From Podocnemis expansa (Eukaryota; Chordata; Testudines; Podocnemididae), in NCBI GenBank assembly GCA_007922195.1, contig ML681964.1, positions 6,280,445 through 6,344,444 of the forward strand: a stretch of 64,000 bases of DNA, written 5' to 3'. Positions 12,327-24,189 of the stretch are shown here, in pieces (within the stretch, counting starts at the first letter, position 1; each line of letters begins with the position of its first letter). The notes below the pieces were generated by a model. It saw only the letters and a program-made list of their open reading frames with translations. It was not told where the DNA came from and did not search any database. The position numbers and the translations under genes are program-made.

Positions 12327-12686
12327 CCCTAGGCTTTCAGTGGATTGGGCCCTTGGTTTTCTGTATTTATTTGTTAGAAAGTCCCACCATTTAAGATAAC
12401 GATGCTCTGTGTCAATCATGTTTTTGTGAGCAAATTCACTGCCCATAATTTCAGGGTGATAGCCTAGCACTGTTCTTTCTATATGTGCAAATATTCCTGA
12501 CATCAATGGAAGTCCAGTGTACATATCAAGGATGGACTATGATCTAAATTAAGCCCCATATTCCAACAGCCTGTTTCCCATGTGACACACCCCATGGTAG
12601 TGCATGATAAGAAACTTGAACTGACCAGAAGGAGATGCAATTCCATATCTTGTTTCATCAGCAGATATAGTATTATTCATTTAATG

Positions 12687-13075
12687 AACAGAAGCTAGAT
12701 TTTCAAAGGTATTTATACACCTAAAGACACAGACAGATGCCTAATGAAATTTTCAAAGGTGCCTAAGCAAGGTAGGGAAGTAACTCACTCTGAAATAAAT
12801 TCCATGGAAGTAAGGCATGTAATCTGATTAGCATTTTTGAAAATCTTATTAAGTGCTCATTTTTACTTTTAAGCACCTAAAAATCTTTGAAAAATATGAT
12901 CCAGTCTCCCTTCTTCACCCAAATCCCTCTTATTTCCACAGAGACCAAACAAACACATTCAATCCCATTTTCAAAAGCACTTATGTGATTTAGGAGCCTA
13001 CATCCCATTGAAAGTTAGTAGGACTTAACTACTGAAACACCTAGGCATACTTAAAAATATCCCACTATTTCTTCA
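12687..13075. repeat. Foldback 'TTTTCAAAGGTRCCTAA' repeat plus second fragment
   Basis: From 12687, GATTTTCAAAGGTATTTATAC, ATACACCTAAAGACACAG and AATTTTCAAAGGTGCCTAAG face inverted counterparts near 12830-12901 (TTTTTGAAAATCTTATTAAG and TTAAGCACCTAAAAATCTTT). The two halves can therefore pair as a long imperfect hairpin. A further fragment with TTTTCAAAAGCACTTATG lies at 12965-13075. Weaker relatives occur near 2275-2300 and 51855-51890. The class is uncertain and a MITE-like DNA element is plausible. Confidence 0.6.
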
Positions 13076-14095
13076 ACACTGCCAATCTTAGGACCAAGAT
13101 CTTCAGATAAAATGTAACGACAAAAGTTTTACTTCTTTTTACCCCAATAGCACAGTACAGTCAACACAATTCAAATAGAGTGAGCTGCAGTCTATTTGCT
13201 TGTATTTCAAGAGAATAGATTTATCGAGTCCCAATCAATCACACCTATCTCAGCCCACCAAATACAATAGATTTTAAAGGCATATCAAGGCCATAATTTG
13301 AAGACCAAAACTTAAATCTTAGCAAGTTAGAACATTTATTATTTGTATAATTTCTAACATGATCAGCAAGGAAATAATTATTAATACTGACATAAGAATC
13401 TTCCTTCAAAGGCTTTTAGAGATAACCCACTGGACTAATTGGGTTGGTTCAAATCTCTCACAGCGGTAATTTCTGATGGTCTGAAGTTTCAGTAATGCCA
13501 CAATACATTGGTTTACATATAATTTACAGTTTTATGGTTATCTTCATAAATACAGAAACTAAGATGATCTTTTAAAATAAAGAAAGCTTAGATTCTGAAA
13601 CACAATTCTATGGAAAAATGTGGGATTCCATGACAAATTCTACAGCTGCGCGCATGCGCGCACACACACACGGTCCCTGACAAGGCAGACATCCTCGACT
13701 GGATGCTTAATAGTGGATCAGACAAGACCCTGTCTCAAAACAGTATAAGCATTTCCTTATTTAGCTCTTGTCCATATAATCAGATGTTTTTGGTCATTCT
13801 GTCAGACTACAGTCTACCTTACAGGAGAGAACTCCTTAGTCTATGCCCTTTTGAGTGAAAATCTAAAACAAGTAAGGCTCCAAGCACTCTTTTTTCACTA
13901 CCTCCTCTTCGAGGCTGAAAGTCACGTCACTGCTCTAAACAATTTGCATGAAATTCCCAAACAGCAGTCTCAAGTGATCTAATCAGAAACAAGATTATTA
14001 AACCAGATCAAAACATGAGAAATTGTTTGTCTAACATATGTTGTCTTACATTTGATATAAAATAAGCCAGATAGGTGCAAGTGCACATTAAGGTC
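13076..14095. other. No gene recognised
   Basis: AT-rich unique sequence with no supportable exon. The alternating purine-pyrimidine palindrome at 13647-13672 is listed separately. Confidence 0.55.
13647..13672. repeat. 26-bp strictly alternating Py-Pu tract with 16-bp perfect palindrome
   Basis: Every base from 13647 to 13672 alternates pyrimidine and purine. The first 16 (TGCGCGCATGCGCGCA) form a perfect palindrome and a (CA)n run follows. GC/CA alternation of this length is the classic Z-DNA-prone pattern, and the CpGs are unusual in a CpG-poor region. Whether it does anything is inference. Confidence 0.85.
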
Positions 14096-14230
14096 ATGTC
14101 TACATGGGAACACTGAAGTAAGTTAAGACAAATCAACTACAGGTGTAAAATCAATGAACATAGATTAAAGCAAATCAAAACCCCATGTCAACACTCTTAT
14201 TCTGCGCAACAGAATTCTAGACAGAGTCTC
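14096..14230. repeat. Possible 'CATGTCTACA' DNA-element fragment
   Basis: The segment begins AAGGTCATGTCTACATGGG and ends near ATTCTAGACAGAG. The GTCTACA start is typical of a multicopy short element in turtle DNA, and related phrases appear at 43333 (CCTCTACACTGCAGTAAAA). Ends and duplications are not clear, so the assignment is tentative. Confidence 0.35.
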
Positions 14231-14588
14231 TGTGGACAACACACTGTTTGACCCATTTGTAATATGAAATAGTCCAAGCCAGGATGTTCATAAAGTCCAA
14301 AAAATGTATGTTCAGATCACCTAGGATCCTTGAAGGAGGATTTCTGTATAGAGAATTTAGGCAATTTTATTCCTGAGCATGTACATAAGGGTTTATCAAA
14401 CTTTAATTTCTGAGCACTGACTTCACATCTTCAGCTGACTTCCCTCAACTTTCCTCAGTGTCCCCAAATAGACACAATCAAATTATAGTTTAAAACAAGG
14501 AAATAGTTAAACATTAATTTTGACCTAGTCTTACATCTGATCCAATATGAAAGAGCTACATCCCACCTTACTTTGCCACAGGGGTTAA

Positions 14589-14880
14589 ATGAAGTATAAT
14601 TTGGCAGGCCCCAAAACCCTCCTAAATTTCCAGTCCCCCTTCGTGCACCCCACCTACTGCCCCCAAACACTTGCCCCCCACCCCCAGCTACTGCCCTCGA
14701 AACACCTACCCCATCAGCCTCCTCCTTCCACATGTCCCCACTCCAGCCCTCCTAGCCCCCCACCTCCCAGCTCCCCCATTTTCACTTTACCCCTCCATCC
14801 CCCCAACCCCCTCTTCCCCTTGTGCCCTTTCCCTGGCTGCCCGAGTGTTCCCAAACCCCTTCCCAGGCCTCCCTGCTGGC
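14589..14880. repeat. C-rich, strand-asymmetric tract
   Basis: About 290 bases are dominated by C on the plus strand with many runs of four to six C and very few G until about 14840. It produces proline-rich plus-strand and glycine-rich minus-strand frames (for example 14589-14942), which reflect composition and carry no domain. Such a tract could form i-motif/G-quadruplex or triplex structures. Its origin is unknown. Confidence 0.7.
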
Positions 14881-16062
14881 TGGGCAAGGAAAGGGCCCAC
14901 AGGGACTTGCTGCCACGCCATGGCTGCAACTATGGCACCTAATTATGCCTCACTGTACCACACTAAATAATTTCATTCCGTTGGGGAATTTACATCATTC
15001 AAAGGTAAGTAACCGATTAGTCACAATTAGCCAATATTCACAGTTTAAGCTTTTGTTTTGTTTTTTTTTTCAAATAAATCTTTGCTCATAAGTCAATTTG
15101 TCAGCCCATTAATTAAGGTTTACTTTACTAATTTTCAGTGAAAAATATTCTGGTGTCAGATTCTCTCTCTTACTTTCCAGTGAGAAGAAAATGATCCGAT
15201 AATACTCACAGCAATCTTTTGCTATTTTGAGGGGGGGGAAATACACTGATTTTTTCCCCCCTCCATTTGCCCTTAGTTTGACTTCATTCCACTCCACATT
15301 AACAGGAACAGCAGCTAAACTTTCTTTGAAACTTTATTCACCATAACCAGAAAAAAAGAGCTAGTGAAATTCCTTTAAAACATGCTTTAATCTAGCTGGA
15401 ATGCCATAAATTGCTTCCAGATGTGCTCCATACAAAAGTCAATCATAGCTATTTATACTGACACTCTGCAGTCCAAACAATCTGAATCCAAATGCCATGT
15501 CTCCGCTACAATAAAGCTATAAATGTCAGTTTTGTTGAATTTGGAGAGGTGTTGAAGAGTTCATGCTAGTTTGCTTTTGAGCTTTTTGTTAGCCAGTAAT
15601 TATTTAAAAAAAAAAAAAAAAAGAACCTTTGTTAAAAATATATATACACTTATAGATTCTGTCCTTGCTGAGCAATTCTTAAAGCACACCTGACACCTTC
15701 CAATAATGACCTTGAAAGTGCCACAGGTTACAAGTTGAAATCCATTTCACAAGTTAGAAAAACGTAGCACTTAGGCAGAGGGCCAAGAAAAACGTGAAGC
15801 ATTTGGCAAGACTCCCATGCCCTCTCTTAGGCCGAACACACACATAGTACACCTGGGACTAAATAAACTACAGTACAATGAAGCAACACAGTTTCATTGT
15901 AATAATACCTCTTTTCAAGAGACTTCCAGAGTATGCGAAAAGGCATCTTTTCACACAGCAAAAAGAGGCAGTCATGAAACTACACCCTAATCAATTGGTT
16001 TGCACGGATTATCCTGTATCCACAACCCACGTTAATCCTCAATGTTCTCTCTTTTCTCTTAA
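14881..16062. other. No gene recognised
   Basis: Ordinary AT-rich DNA with A/T homopolymers (for example near 15604-15622) and no supported feature. Confidence 0.55.
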
Positions 16063-16247
16063 TAGTGTTTTTCAAATTTAGGGTTGGGGCCCATTACTGG
16101 GTCACAGACCCTCAGGCACTGAGTCGTGGTGCCCCCTGCTGTCACCACCCACGGACTGGAGTGCATTGCTCAAAGATGTAATTGTTGGGTCACTGGCATA
16201 AATGATTTTTTTCAACTGGGTCCCAAGAAAAAAATTTTGAAAACCAC
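16063..16247. mobile_element. hAT-type nonautonomous element, 185 bp
   Basis: The left end TAGTGTTTTTCAAA and right end TTTTGAAAACCAC are imperfect inverted repeats of the hAT CAGTGxTTTTCAAA type. The 8-mer TCTCTTAA occurs on both sides (16055-16062 and 16248-16255), giving a perfect 8-bp target duplication. The interior, around GGGTCACAGACCC, is noncoding. Confidence 0.8.
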
Positions 16248-16255
16248 TCTCTTAA

Positions 16256-17654
16256 GTTATAACCTTTTTGTTTGTTAAGCCTAAGACTGTAAACTCTTTG
16301 AATTAGGGACCTGTCATTGACACACTTTCTGTGAAGAACCTAGCACCCTTGTTAGCAGTACAAAAATCGCATAATTTGGACAATAATAGCCACCACTGCC
16401 ATCTTGAGACAGTAGGGGTCTATTCTGCCTTCACAACTGTGCTGTGAATCTCCCAAAGCAGGAAAGAGGCTGGACATCCAACAAAAAGCATCATATCTCC
16501 AGACACGCATAGCTCCTGCATTTGAAATCGCTGGCCCCCAAAAAAGTGGAAAATGAGAGCAAAAAGGAGTGTATTCGCAAAACACCGAAGTTCTTCACAG
16601 ACTGCTATTTCAAACAGGTGGTTCTGCAGCCACCAGCTGACTAGTACAATCAGAGCTGCATGTAGGGTATGGCTAATTGGGGCAACTGCCCTGGGCCCCT
16701 CACTTTGGGGAGCACCACACTTCATAGCACAATCATTCTGGAGGCAGGTGCTGTAGCACACCTCCTGGCTGGGATTGGGTACTGGGGAGTAGACAGTAGC
16801 TACATCCAGTATCCCAACTGTACACCAAGACCCACCAGCTGGCAAGAAACTGCTGTCAGGATCCCAGCTTTCTGTTGGGAACCAGCCTGGATGCAGGTGG
16901 CTGCAGTCTGCCTCCTGGCTATGTGCTGAGATGATTTACCCCCACCCCGCAACCTCCTGTGGATGGCTCTGAATACAAACATAATTTCAATCAGAACCTT
17001 GGAATTTTCTTCTGTTTCTTAAGATTTTTTTCATTGCTTATTTGAAACTAAAACCTTTATACTTAAAAAAAAAAAAAAAAAAAAGGCAACACGCCTACAG
17101 CTTTCACAATAACGTTAAAATAACAAATGAAGATCCTGAGCCTCAGATGTGTGACCAGTGGGCAGCAACTGGCTGGATGAATAATTTTTTGCACCTTTTT
17201 CAGTTAAATCAGAAATTCAAAGCCAAAACCTAGCGCTCTGGAGTGACTGTTTAACACTCCCTGGAGGAACATGTACATAAACCATTCAATGGATTATACC
17301 CAGCCATACAATATAGTATGTATTTGAAAACTTAGACACTAAATAAATACACACACTAAGGTTAAATTCAGGATAGAAGACCCATACATCATATTTATCA
17401 TTTTTCTGCATTTTCTTTCACAGATTTTATTAGAACATCATGTCACTGTTGCTCTGTTATCACAAATGGATCCATCTTTCTAAATAGCCCCCTTGGCCCA
17501 AACTGTGCTCTAACCAATACTCGGTGACATGCAACATAGTCGCATATGATTTACCAGGGCCCTCAGGCCATAGAGACTTCACTCAACATACCTAATGTTC
17601 CATTTCAGCAAACACTGTGCTGACCTTTCCCTAAAATGTCCTCAATGATATTCT
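16256..17654. other. No gene recognised; includes GC-richer unclassified block and A20 run
   Basis: The block at about 16660-16960 is GC-richer and contains TGGGGCAACTGCCCTGGGCC. It may be part of a repeat, but I see no ends or duplication. A run of 20 A lies at 17065-17084, with no SINE body recognisable before it. The frames at 16420-16929 on both strands are mutual shadows without domains. Confidence 0.45.
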
Positions 17655-17662
17655 CTCTAGAA

Positions 17663-17849
17663 CAGGGGTGGCCAAACTTACGGAATGCAAGAGCCACACA
17701 AGTTGATTATTAAACCTTCAAGAACCACATTGAGGTATATAGCCATATACTTTTACCTACTAAATTGATTTGCTGACGTCTTTCCGTGAGCCACACTTTT
17801 TCATTCAAGAGCCACATGTGGCTCCCGAGACACAGTTTAGCCATGCCTG
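17663..17849. mobile_element. hAT-type nonautonomous element, 187 bp, perfect target duplication
   Basis: The left terminus CAGGGGTGGCCAAACT and right terminus AGTTTAGCCATGCCTG are inverted repeats matching at 13 of 16 positions. The 8-mer CTCTAGAA flanks both sides exactly (17655-17662 and 17850-17857). Internal text includes GAGCCACA repeats (GAGCCACATGTGGCTC is itself a palindrome). No transposase is encoded. Confidence 0.92.
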
Positions 17850-18114
17850 CTCTAGAATTTCCGAGCTACTCCAAGTCTTTACTCATTGCTGAGTGTGCTA
17901 GGAACAAAGTTCTCTTACTACCACTAGGTATTCTTACTAGTGAACTAACAGCTCACACCACATCTTCAGCTGATATGAATCAGAATTTGCAGCAGATTTG
18001 CATCAGCATAGGACCCAGTCTTATATGGTATACCTTGGTGTTCATGAATGATCTATAGGATAATACACTGAAGACTCAAAGTTAGTATGCATAAAAACAA
18101 ATTGATTGAATGAT

Positions 18115-18166
18115 TAATAATTAAATCCAGTAAAAGAAAATAATGATTAAATCCAGTAAAAGAAAA
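18115..18166. repeat. 26-bp perfect-period tandem duplication
   Basis: Two abutting 26-base units (18115-18140 and 18141-18166) begin TAATAATT and TAATGATT and share AAATCCAGTAAAAGAAAA. They differ at a single base, so the duplication is recent or a conversion tract. Confidence 0.92.
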
Positions 18167-18286
18167 AAAAGCAGCAACATACGCTAGGCTCTCTGGATTC
18201 ACAGAAAGTTACACACACACCCTATTGTAAAAGACCAGCTGCAGTGCTGTCGATGTAAGCCTCTTGCTGCTTCCACAGTTTATTGC

Positions 18287-18916
18287 TAGAGCCCTGCGCG
18301 GACACAAAAAATGTGGATCTGGAACCAGACCACACCTGCCCAATATCAGTATTTATCCAGTCCGTGATCTGCATGCCATTTTTTATGTCCATCCGGAACT
18401 GCATCCACAACTGAGCTTGGGCTCACAGTCAGCATTTGATTGGTTCATTCCCCACATGGGTCCTACCCATTTTTTTCTTTTCTTGTTTGTGATTTGCATG
18501 CTGTGCTGTCAGTCAGATTTCCTTGTCCACCAATGGCACAACATTGCATACAAACCACAAACAAGAAAATGAAGAAGTGGGCATACAAGGCATGAGGAAT
18601 AAGCCAATCAAAGGCCAGCATGCTAACTGACTGAGAGTCAGTGGTGCCTCTCCAAGCCCAACCCTGTTGTGACTGAGACTCTGACTGGCTGGCAGGCCAC
18701 CAACCAGAGCTCAACTGGGATTAGCTGGAGTGCTTCCTTCCTCCCCCCATGTGCTGTTGATGCAGATCATAGCAGCAGCTGCATGGGTCATTCATAAAAA
18801 TAGGATCCGCAGCCACAGCCCATCCACAACAATGGGGCTGCAGATATCCGCTCCACACCTGCAGATGCGGTTACCGGTGGATCGGAAGCAGATACCTGCA
18901 GATCTGCAGGGCTCTA
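18287..18916. mobile_element. hAT-type nonautonomous element (MITE), 630 bp
   Basis: The element starts TAGAGCCCTGC and ends GCAGGGCTCTA, a perfect 11-bp terminal inverted repeat. Flanking 8-mers TTTATTGC (18279-18286) and TTTATTGT (18917-18924) match at seven of eight positions. Subterminal regions are rich in GATC/GCAGAT motifs on both sides, a common hAT feature. The centre carries a large inverted repeat (18432-18619). No transposase is encoded. Confidence 0.9.
18432..18619. repeat. Long internal inverted repeat inside the 630-bp hAT element
   Basis: The left arm (18432-18510) contains TTTGATTGGTTCATTCC and TTTTCTTGTTTGTGATTTGC. The right arm (18538-18619) is its imperfect reverse complement. 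This is why the plus frame at 18264-18572 and the minus frame at 18463-18714 encode similar peptides (both have a run like HFFxFLFVxCMxCC). The arms are about 80 bp with a short loop. They could be a nested foldback insertion or part of the MITE itself. Confidence 0.8.
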
Positions 18917-18924
18917 TTTATTGT

Positions 18925-21349
18925 CACTAACTCTAATAGTAGCAGTAAGGCAGACAGGATCATATCCTTAGCCAACGTGTGGGCCGTGCAAGGCCCTGAA
19001 TGCAAAACAAGTGGCACAACTTCTCTCTCCAGGAGAAGCAGAATAAACAGAACTGTACATGGTAAGAACAACCTGCACAAACTCCACTGGACTAATTAAA
19101 TAATTCTTTTTAGAAAATGCCTGTTCTTCAAATTTCCATTGCTATCATAATTTCCTGAGGCTGTCTGAATTAAATTATGACTCTCCTGAGAAAGGCTCTA
19201 TCTATTCTCTACCATTTTAAATATTGTGCTAACATTGAAAAGCCAGTCACCTATGTGTGTGCACTAAGGTCATGAGGTTGGTTTGTTTTTTTGATTGCAT
19301 CAACAAGTTGTCCACTAGTCTCAAAACAAACGTTTCAAATAAATGATCCTATGATCTTGAAAAATATGTCAGAGGGCTCCAAAAAGTCACAATCCTTTTC
19401 TTACGAGAATGCTAGTATATTTTAAGTGACGGATTCAGACTTAAACTAGAGACAAAAGGGTAAATTCACACTGAAAACCTACTCCATTGTGTGTTCAAGA
19501 AATGGGAGTAAATAAGAGATAAATTAGTCCAGGCTACCACCTAACACTGCACGTACAGTTTATCTTCAACTCTTGCACCAGTATTCATGATGATATATTC
19601 CAGTAATAATAGTGGCTTCACCACAAAAATATTTCACTGCAAAAAAGTCCCAGTTATAAGAAATCAGTTTGTTTGCTGAAAAGCCTTGCTTCAGAAGCAC
19701 TACTTGAAAAGAAGCAGCAGAACTGGCACATCATCTGCAGTTTCTCCTGGTACTTAAGGTAAGGCAAACCCCAGGTGGACAGGGTTGAGCTTAGAGTAAG
19801 AGCAATGACATGTTGATCCATTATTCTGGCCCATGCTAAGGAAAAAAAGTAGACAGAAAATATACCCCAGTGGCAATCAATTTAATTAGTCAATTAAAGT
19901 AATTATGCCCTCAAGTGTTAGTAAAGTGAAAAGCAAGCTGGAAAATAAACCATATAAGAAACATTAATGTTAAGGTCAGTAAGAGAGGAGCACGTTACTC
20001 CTTTTATATTTTATCTGGTCCTCAAATATAGCTCCGACTGCTTCCAATACAAGATTTTCATTAAGTGCTATATAGCCAATTGAGAGGACTGAGCCAGAAC
20101 ACCAAGAAAAACTCAAGGGCACAGACCGCATTTACAATAAAACCTGAGTGTATACATTACATGAGCTATGCATCACATCAATTTTTGAGGCACATAGGCC
20201 AAATTAGAAAATAATTAAAAGGAGTTTGATGAACAATTCTAGATAATGGTTCATGTGTTGATAATCCAAGTCCCACAGAGCAGTCTCCACCAGTTATATA
20301 GCTTTCTCTTCATGCCATACCTCATTTACTACATCTCTATGCCAATTTTAATATTTTCCACCAAATCCATTATCCTGAAAAAATAGTAAATTGGATTCAA
20401 TATTTTCAATGCATTTTCTTTTTTAAATCACCTAACCAAAATTGAATCAGACACTACAGTACAAGTAAAGAATCTCTCTTCTCAGTGCAGGCTAAGAAAA
20501 CACTGCAGCTTAATGCTCATGAGGTATACTGCAATGTGAATAAGAACTTGGGAGTTGAAATAAGAATACAACTTTCCATGACACTGTTCTTTGCTCAATT
20601 CATTTAATTTTAAAACTAGCTCATTGTCTGAAAAAGACACTATTTTATTCCTTTTCAATATTTAAACATGGAACACCTTTAAAGACCAATCATAAATTCA
20701 AATCTCTCTAAATTCTGACACCATTTAGGTATTAAATTGGGCTTTTATATAAACAGCTCCCAGGTTTCAGGAGCAGAACTGTCTAAAGATCTTCAAGAGT
20801 GATGATGTTTTACTGTCAATGCATACAAGAGTCAATCTCAGGAACAAATGAAGGCAAGTTTGTGTTTTGCCGCTGAGTTCTAAGAATGGAGTGTGAACAA
20901 AGGAGACATCCTTAAATCCTCTCCCCTGCACTGTGCTTGAGCAAACAGGTTTGATTCAAGGATACTTTTCAGACAACAAAATCCTAATCCTGTGTTACTC
21001 CACCATGCTCAGGACTGCCATAGCCTCTGAGCTTACATTCTTATATAGGGTGTTTGCGTGAAGGAAATTGACCAGAGAGATCTAGGTGGACAGAGCAACA
21101 ACTCTGCTCACCAAAAAAAAACTAATTTAAATTGATGATAGTTTCTCACACAGCAGTTTTGCAATTCAGAAGAGGATGCAGATCCCTTTTGTCAACTATT
21201 TATAAAGCACTGCCATTATCCATCCAGTGGAGTCTCACCCATTTTACTGCCTTTCAGGGCTCATATTTCAGCACAGGTTGCAGCACTAGACAGGATTTGC
21301 CCCACTAAAAGCACAAAGCTGTTAAAAAAATATTTGATATTTTTACAGC
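18925..21349. other. No gene recognised; AT-rich unique DNA
   Basis: No open frame above background and no repeat signature I can name. Nothing suggests an exon or RNA gene. Confidence 0.6.
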
Positions 21350-21550
21350 ATTTTTCAACCAAACATCTGCAAAGACCTTTCAAAAAGTAAGCAAGCATCA
21401 TTAAGCCTAGTTTACAGATGGAAAACCAAGAAATCAACAGGCCAAGCAATATGCCCATGGTCTCATAGTGACTGAATGTCATAAAGAAGAGAATCCCAGT
21501 TTCCTGATTCCCCACCCTGTGCACTATCCAAGGGCAGGTGCTGCTGTAAC
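21350..21550 (-). mobile_element. MIR/CORE-SINE-like fragment
   Basis: On the plus strand the order is a CAGATGGAAAACCAAGAAATC block, a GGCCAAGCAATATGCCCATGG block and a CCCAGTTTCCTGATTCC block ending near GTGCACTATCCA. This is the reverse complement of the MIR order (tRNA-like head, then TGTGACCTTGGGCAAGT, then CTCAGTTTCC-type and CATCTGTAAA). The copy is strongly diverged, as expected for an ancient amniote SINE. Confidence 0.65.
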
Positions 21551-24063
21551 TTGACCAAGAATTCGAATCCTGATTCATTACTGGGCATGGGTAATTTTCT
21601 ACACTAGATCTTTTTAGGTAAAATTCCCTTTGACAAGGGTAGAATGTTCCAACAGGAAAAGCTTAGAGCCCAAAGTATTGCTGTAACATAGTGAGAGCTA
21701 TGTAAAATAAGGAAAACAAACCACTTAGTATGAGAAAAACAATCCTACTAACCACAGAAATGGACCCTTTCTGGTTTCCAGTCAACTACTATATTCATAT
21801 TCAGCCTGCAAGATCCAGTAAAACATGTTAAGGATCCTTGTCAGCAAGAGGCCAGAGGATAATTGCGGGAATTATACTCTCTCATTGTGATAATGCACTT
21901 AACTACCTATGACTTTGCATGAATCCAGAAAATATCAATTGGCTGTATGTGGTATGCTTTCGGGCACAATATGATCAGTTTGCAACCCATCCATATATGT
22001 AGTAATCATGCTGTTCAACTGCTAACACCAGCAAGCATTTGGCATCCGAAGACTGCCAGTCTTCACACGGGGAAACAGCCATCCATAACCATTTCCCTTC
22101 TTCAAGTAATGGATTTGACCCTATTTTCAGAGCTATAGCCATGTTGGCCCCTGGATTTATGAGAGATAAGGATCAATGCAAAATATTACCTTACCTACCT
22201 TGTCGCTTTGCTATTGTCAGCAGTTGTCCACTTGCATATGATAAACAATCTGTAGATTTTTATTTCACACTTTTCCATACCTCTAATAAAATATCAGTTG
22301 TGCTTGACACAGTATTAAAAGACTGGCTTCCCACATTTCACATATAATGTGTCATTGAATGCTAAGTTTTTAGAAGAAAGATATTTGATGAATCAAGTAA
22401 ATGAAGCCAAGATGTAGTTATGAGATGCATTACATCTTTAGCACATCATCTGTAAAAATTTCCCGGGTAAACTAACGCTCCAGGGGAAACCTGACCTTTA
22501 AGAGTCTTGCTAATACTACATCTAAATTAATGTCAATGACAAGTATTTCAATTTAAAACAGCAATGTTCTTCCATTCTATCTATACTATCTATTTATCCA
22601 TTTGCTTTTGTGCAAATAAATTTGTGACTTCTGGCCCTGAAAAAAAAAAAACAACAAAAAAAGCAGCTCCTAGACACTCAGACCTTGCATTTGGGCTCAT
22701 TCACCTTTCAACCAGATGCATAAATTATTTAGGGACATACATATTACAGCTATCATATTTTGAAGGAAGGATAAACCCAGTCAGAATTAGTACAGAAAGT
22801 ATTTCTACACTAACAATTTATTTCTCCTGTTCTTTGGTCTTACATAGCAAGATAAATGTGCTTTAATTAGAGAGGCATAGAACTATTGAAGAAATCAGTT
22901 TAACAAGTAATTATGAATTAGAATTAAGGACTGGGCTGCACACTGATATAATTGCCTGGTAGTCAAGATCAAAATCCTAAATGGGATGGTTTTGCAATTT
23001 CTGAATAAAACACTGGAAATAAATTCAGGACAACTCACATTCCCCGCTTTGAAGAAATCTACTTCAACAGGCTGGTACTGGAATGACTTCATATAGGCCT
23101 ACACTTGTGTATGCAAGCGACCATTAAGCAGTAGGAGTGATTCTGGTTGATGCACAGGAGGTTAAGCACCAGCTGCCTGCTCTTTTCCAACCATCTTTTT
23201 GACAAGCTTACTTCCATTATCAGATCCAAATGCAAATATTGCTTTCTGGCTGGCCCTTACATGGGCTGCAGAAGAAAGAAGTAGGGTCTCCTTATTTCTG
23301 CTAGTCATATGACACAGCTGCTTGGAAGATAATAGCACAATATAACCCATAATCAAGTGAACCTCCTATCAACCCTGAAAGAAAAAGAAATAAATTTATT
23401 TCATAGTTGCCTTTTCGTGTGATAGAGTAGGTGTAGTCCTCATGCCAAAGTCTATACTCTGATTAAAAGGATTACACACTCACTGAAATAACAGTCACAT
23501 TACCCAAATCCAAGTGGACTAATGCTGCAAGGTTCTTTCACATTTTGTTGATCAGGAAACTTTTTATCTGAAGTTTTTCTCATTTTAAACCTCAGGTGCA
23601 TCATAAGCTGTGCTCTAATTGGTTTCTTTCCAGCCAAGACCTACTTGGTGTTTTCTGTACAATTATACTTTCTTACACAGAGATTGTAGATAAGATATTT
23701 TCTTGAGTCCACACAAAGATGTGCACACAATGTGTAGCACCAAATGTTAAAAGCCAGTAAACTGTAACGTAGACATGACACGTTTAAACATTGCTTTCAG
23801 CTAAACAATCCTGCTGCTTTCTTACTAACATCATCCTTCAGCCCTGGAGCTATATAAACACTGTCAAACATAGTTTCAGTAAGAAGAAAGCACATTAATA
23901 TTCTCATTAATATACATTTTCCATAGTTTCCTTATTAGATTGCTTAGTTAGATCCCTATAGTAAATCCCACCAAATATCAAATACTTTAGACTCAGCAGT
24001 GCTAATGCTATGGACAATCCTGGCTTTGTAAAGTAAGAACAGAAAGTTTATTTGTTCAATAGG
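21551..24063. other. No gene recognised; possible repeat scrap at 22128-22172
   Basis: Around 22128 the phrase AGCTATAGCCATGTTGGCCC followed by GAGAGATAAGG matches the start of a multicopy reptilian repeat normally read TGTAGCCATGTTGGTCC...GAGAGACAAGG. The rest is AT-rich and featureless. The 100-codon frames near 22039 and 22564 show no domain. Confidence 0.5.
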
Positions 24064-24189
24064 ACATAAAATCATAGGGTTGGAAGGGACTTCATAGGTC
24101 ATCTAGTCCAAGCCCCTGCCAGAGGCAGGACCACTCCCACTAAACCATCCCAGTCATGGTTTCGTCCAGCTGGGCCTTAAACACCTCCA

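Noticed and set aside
14589..14970. Proline-rich plus-strand and glycine-rich minus-strand proteins
   Set aside because: Both are consequences of the C-rich tract. Several frames are open at once, which is a composition effect.
16420..16929. 141-codon minus and 86-codon plus frames near 16.4-16.9 kb
   Set aside because: They overlap on opposite strands without domains or exon boundaries, and the block looks like an unclassified repeat.
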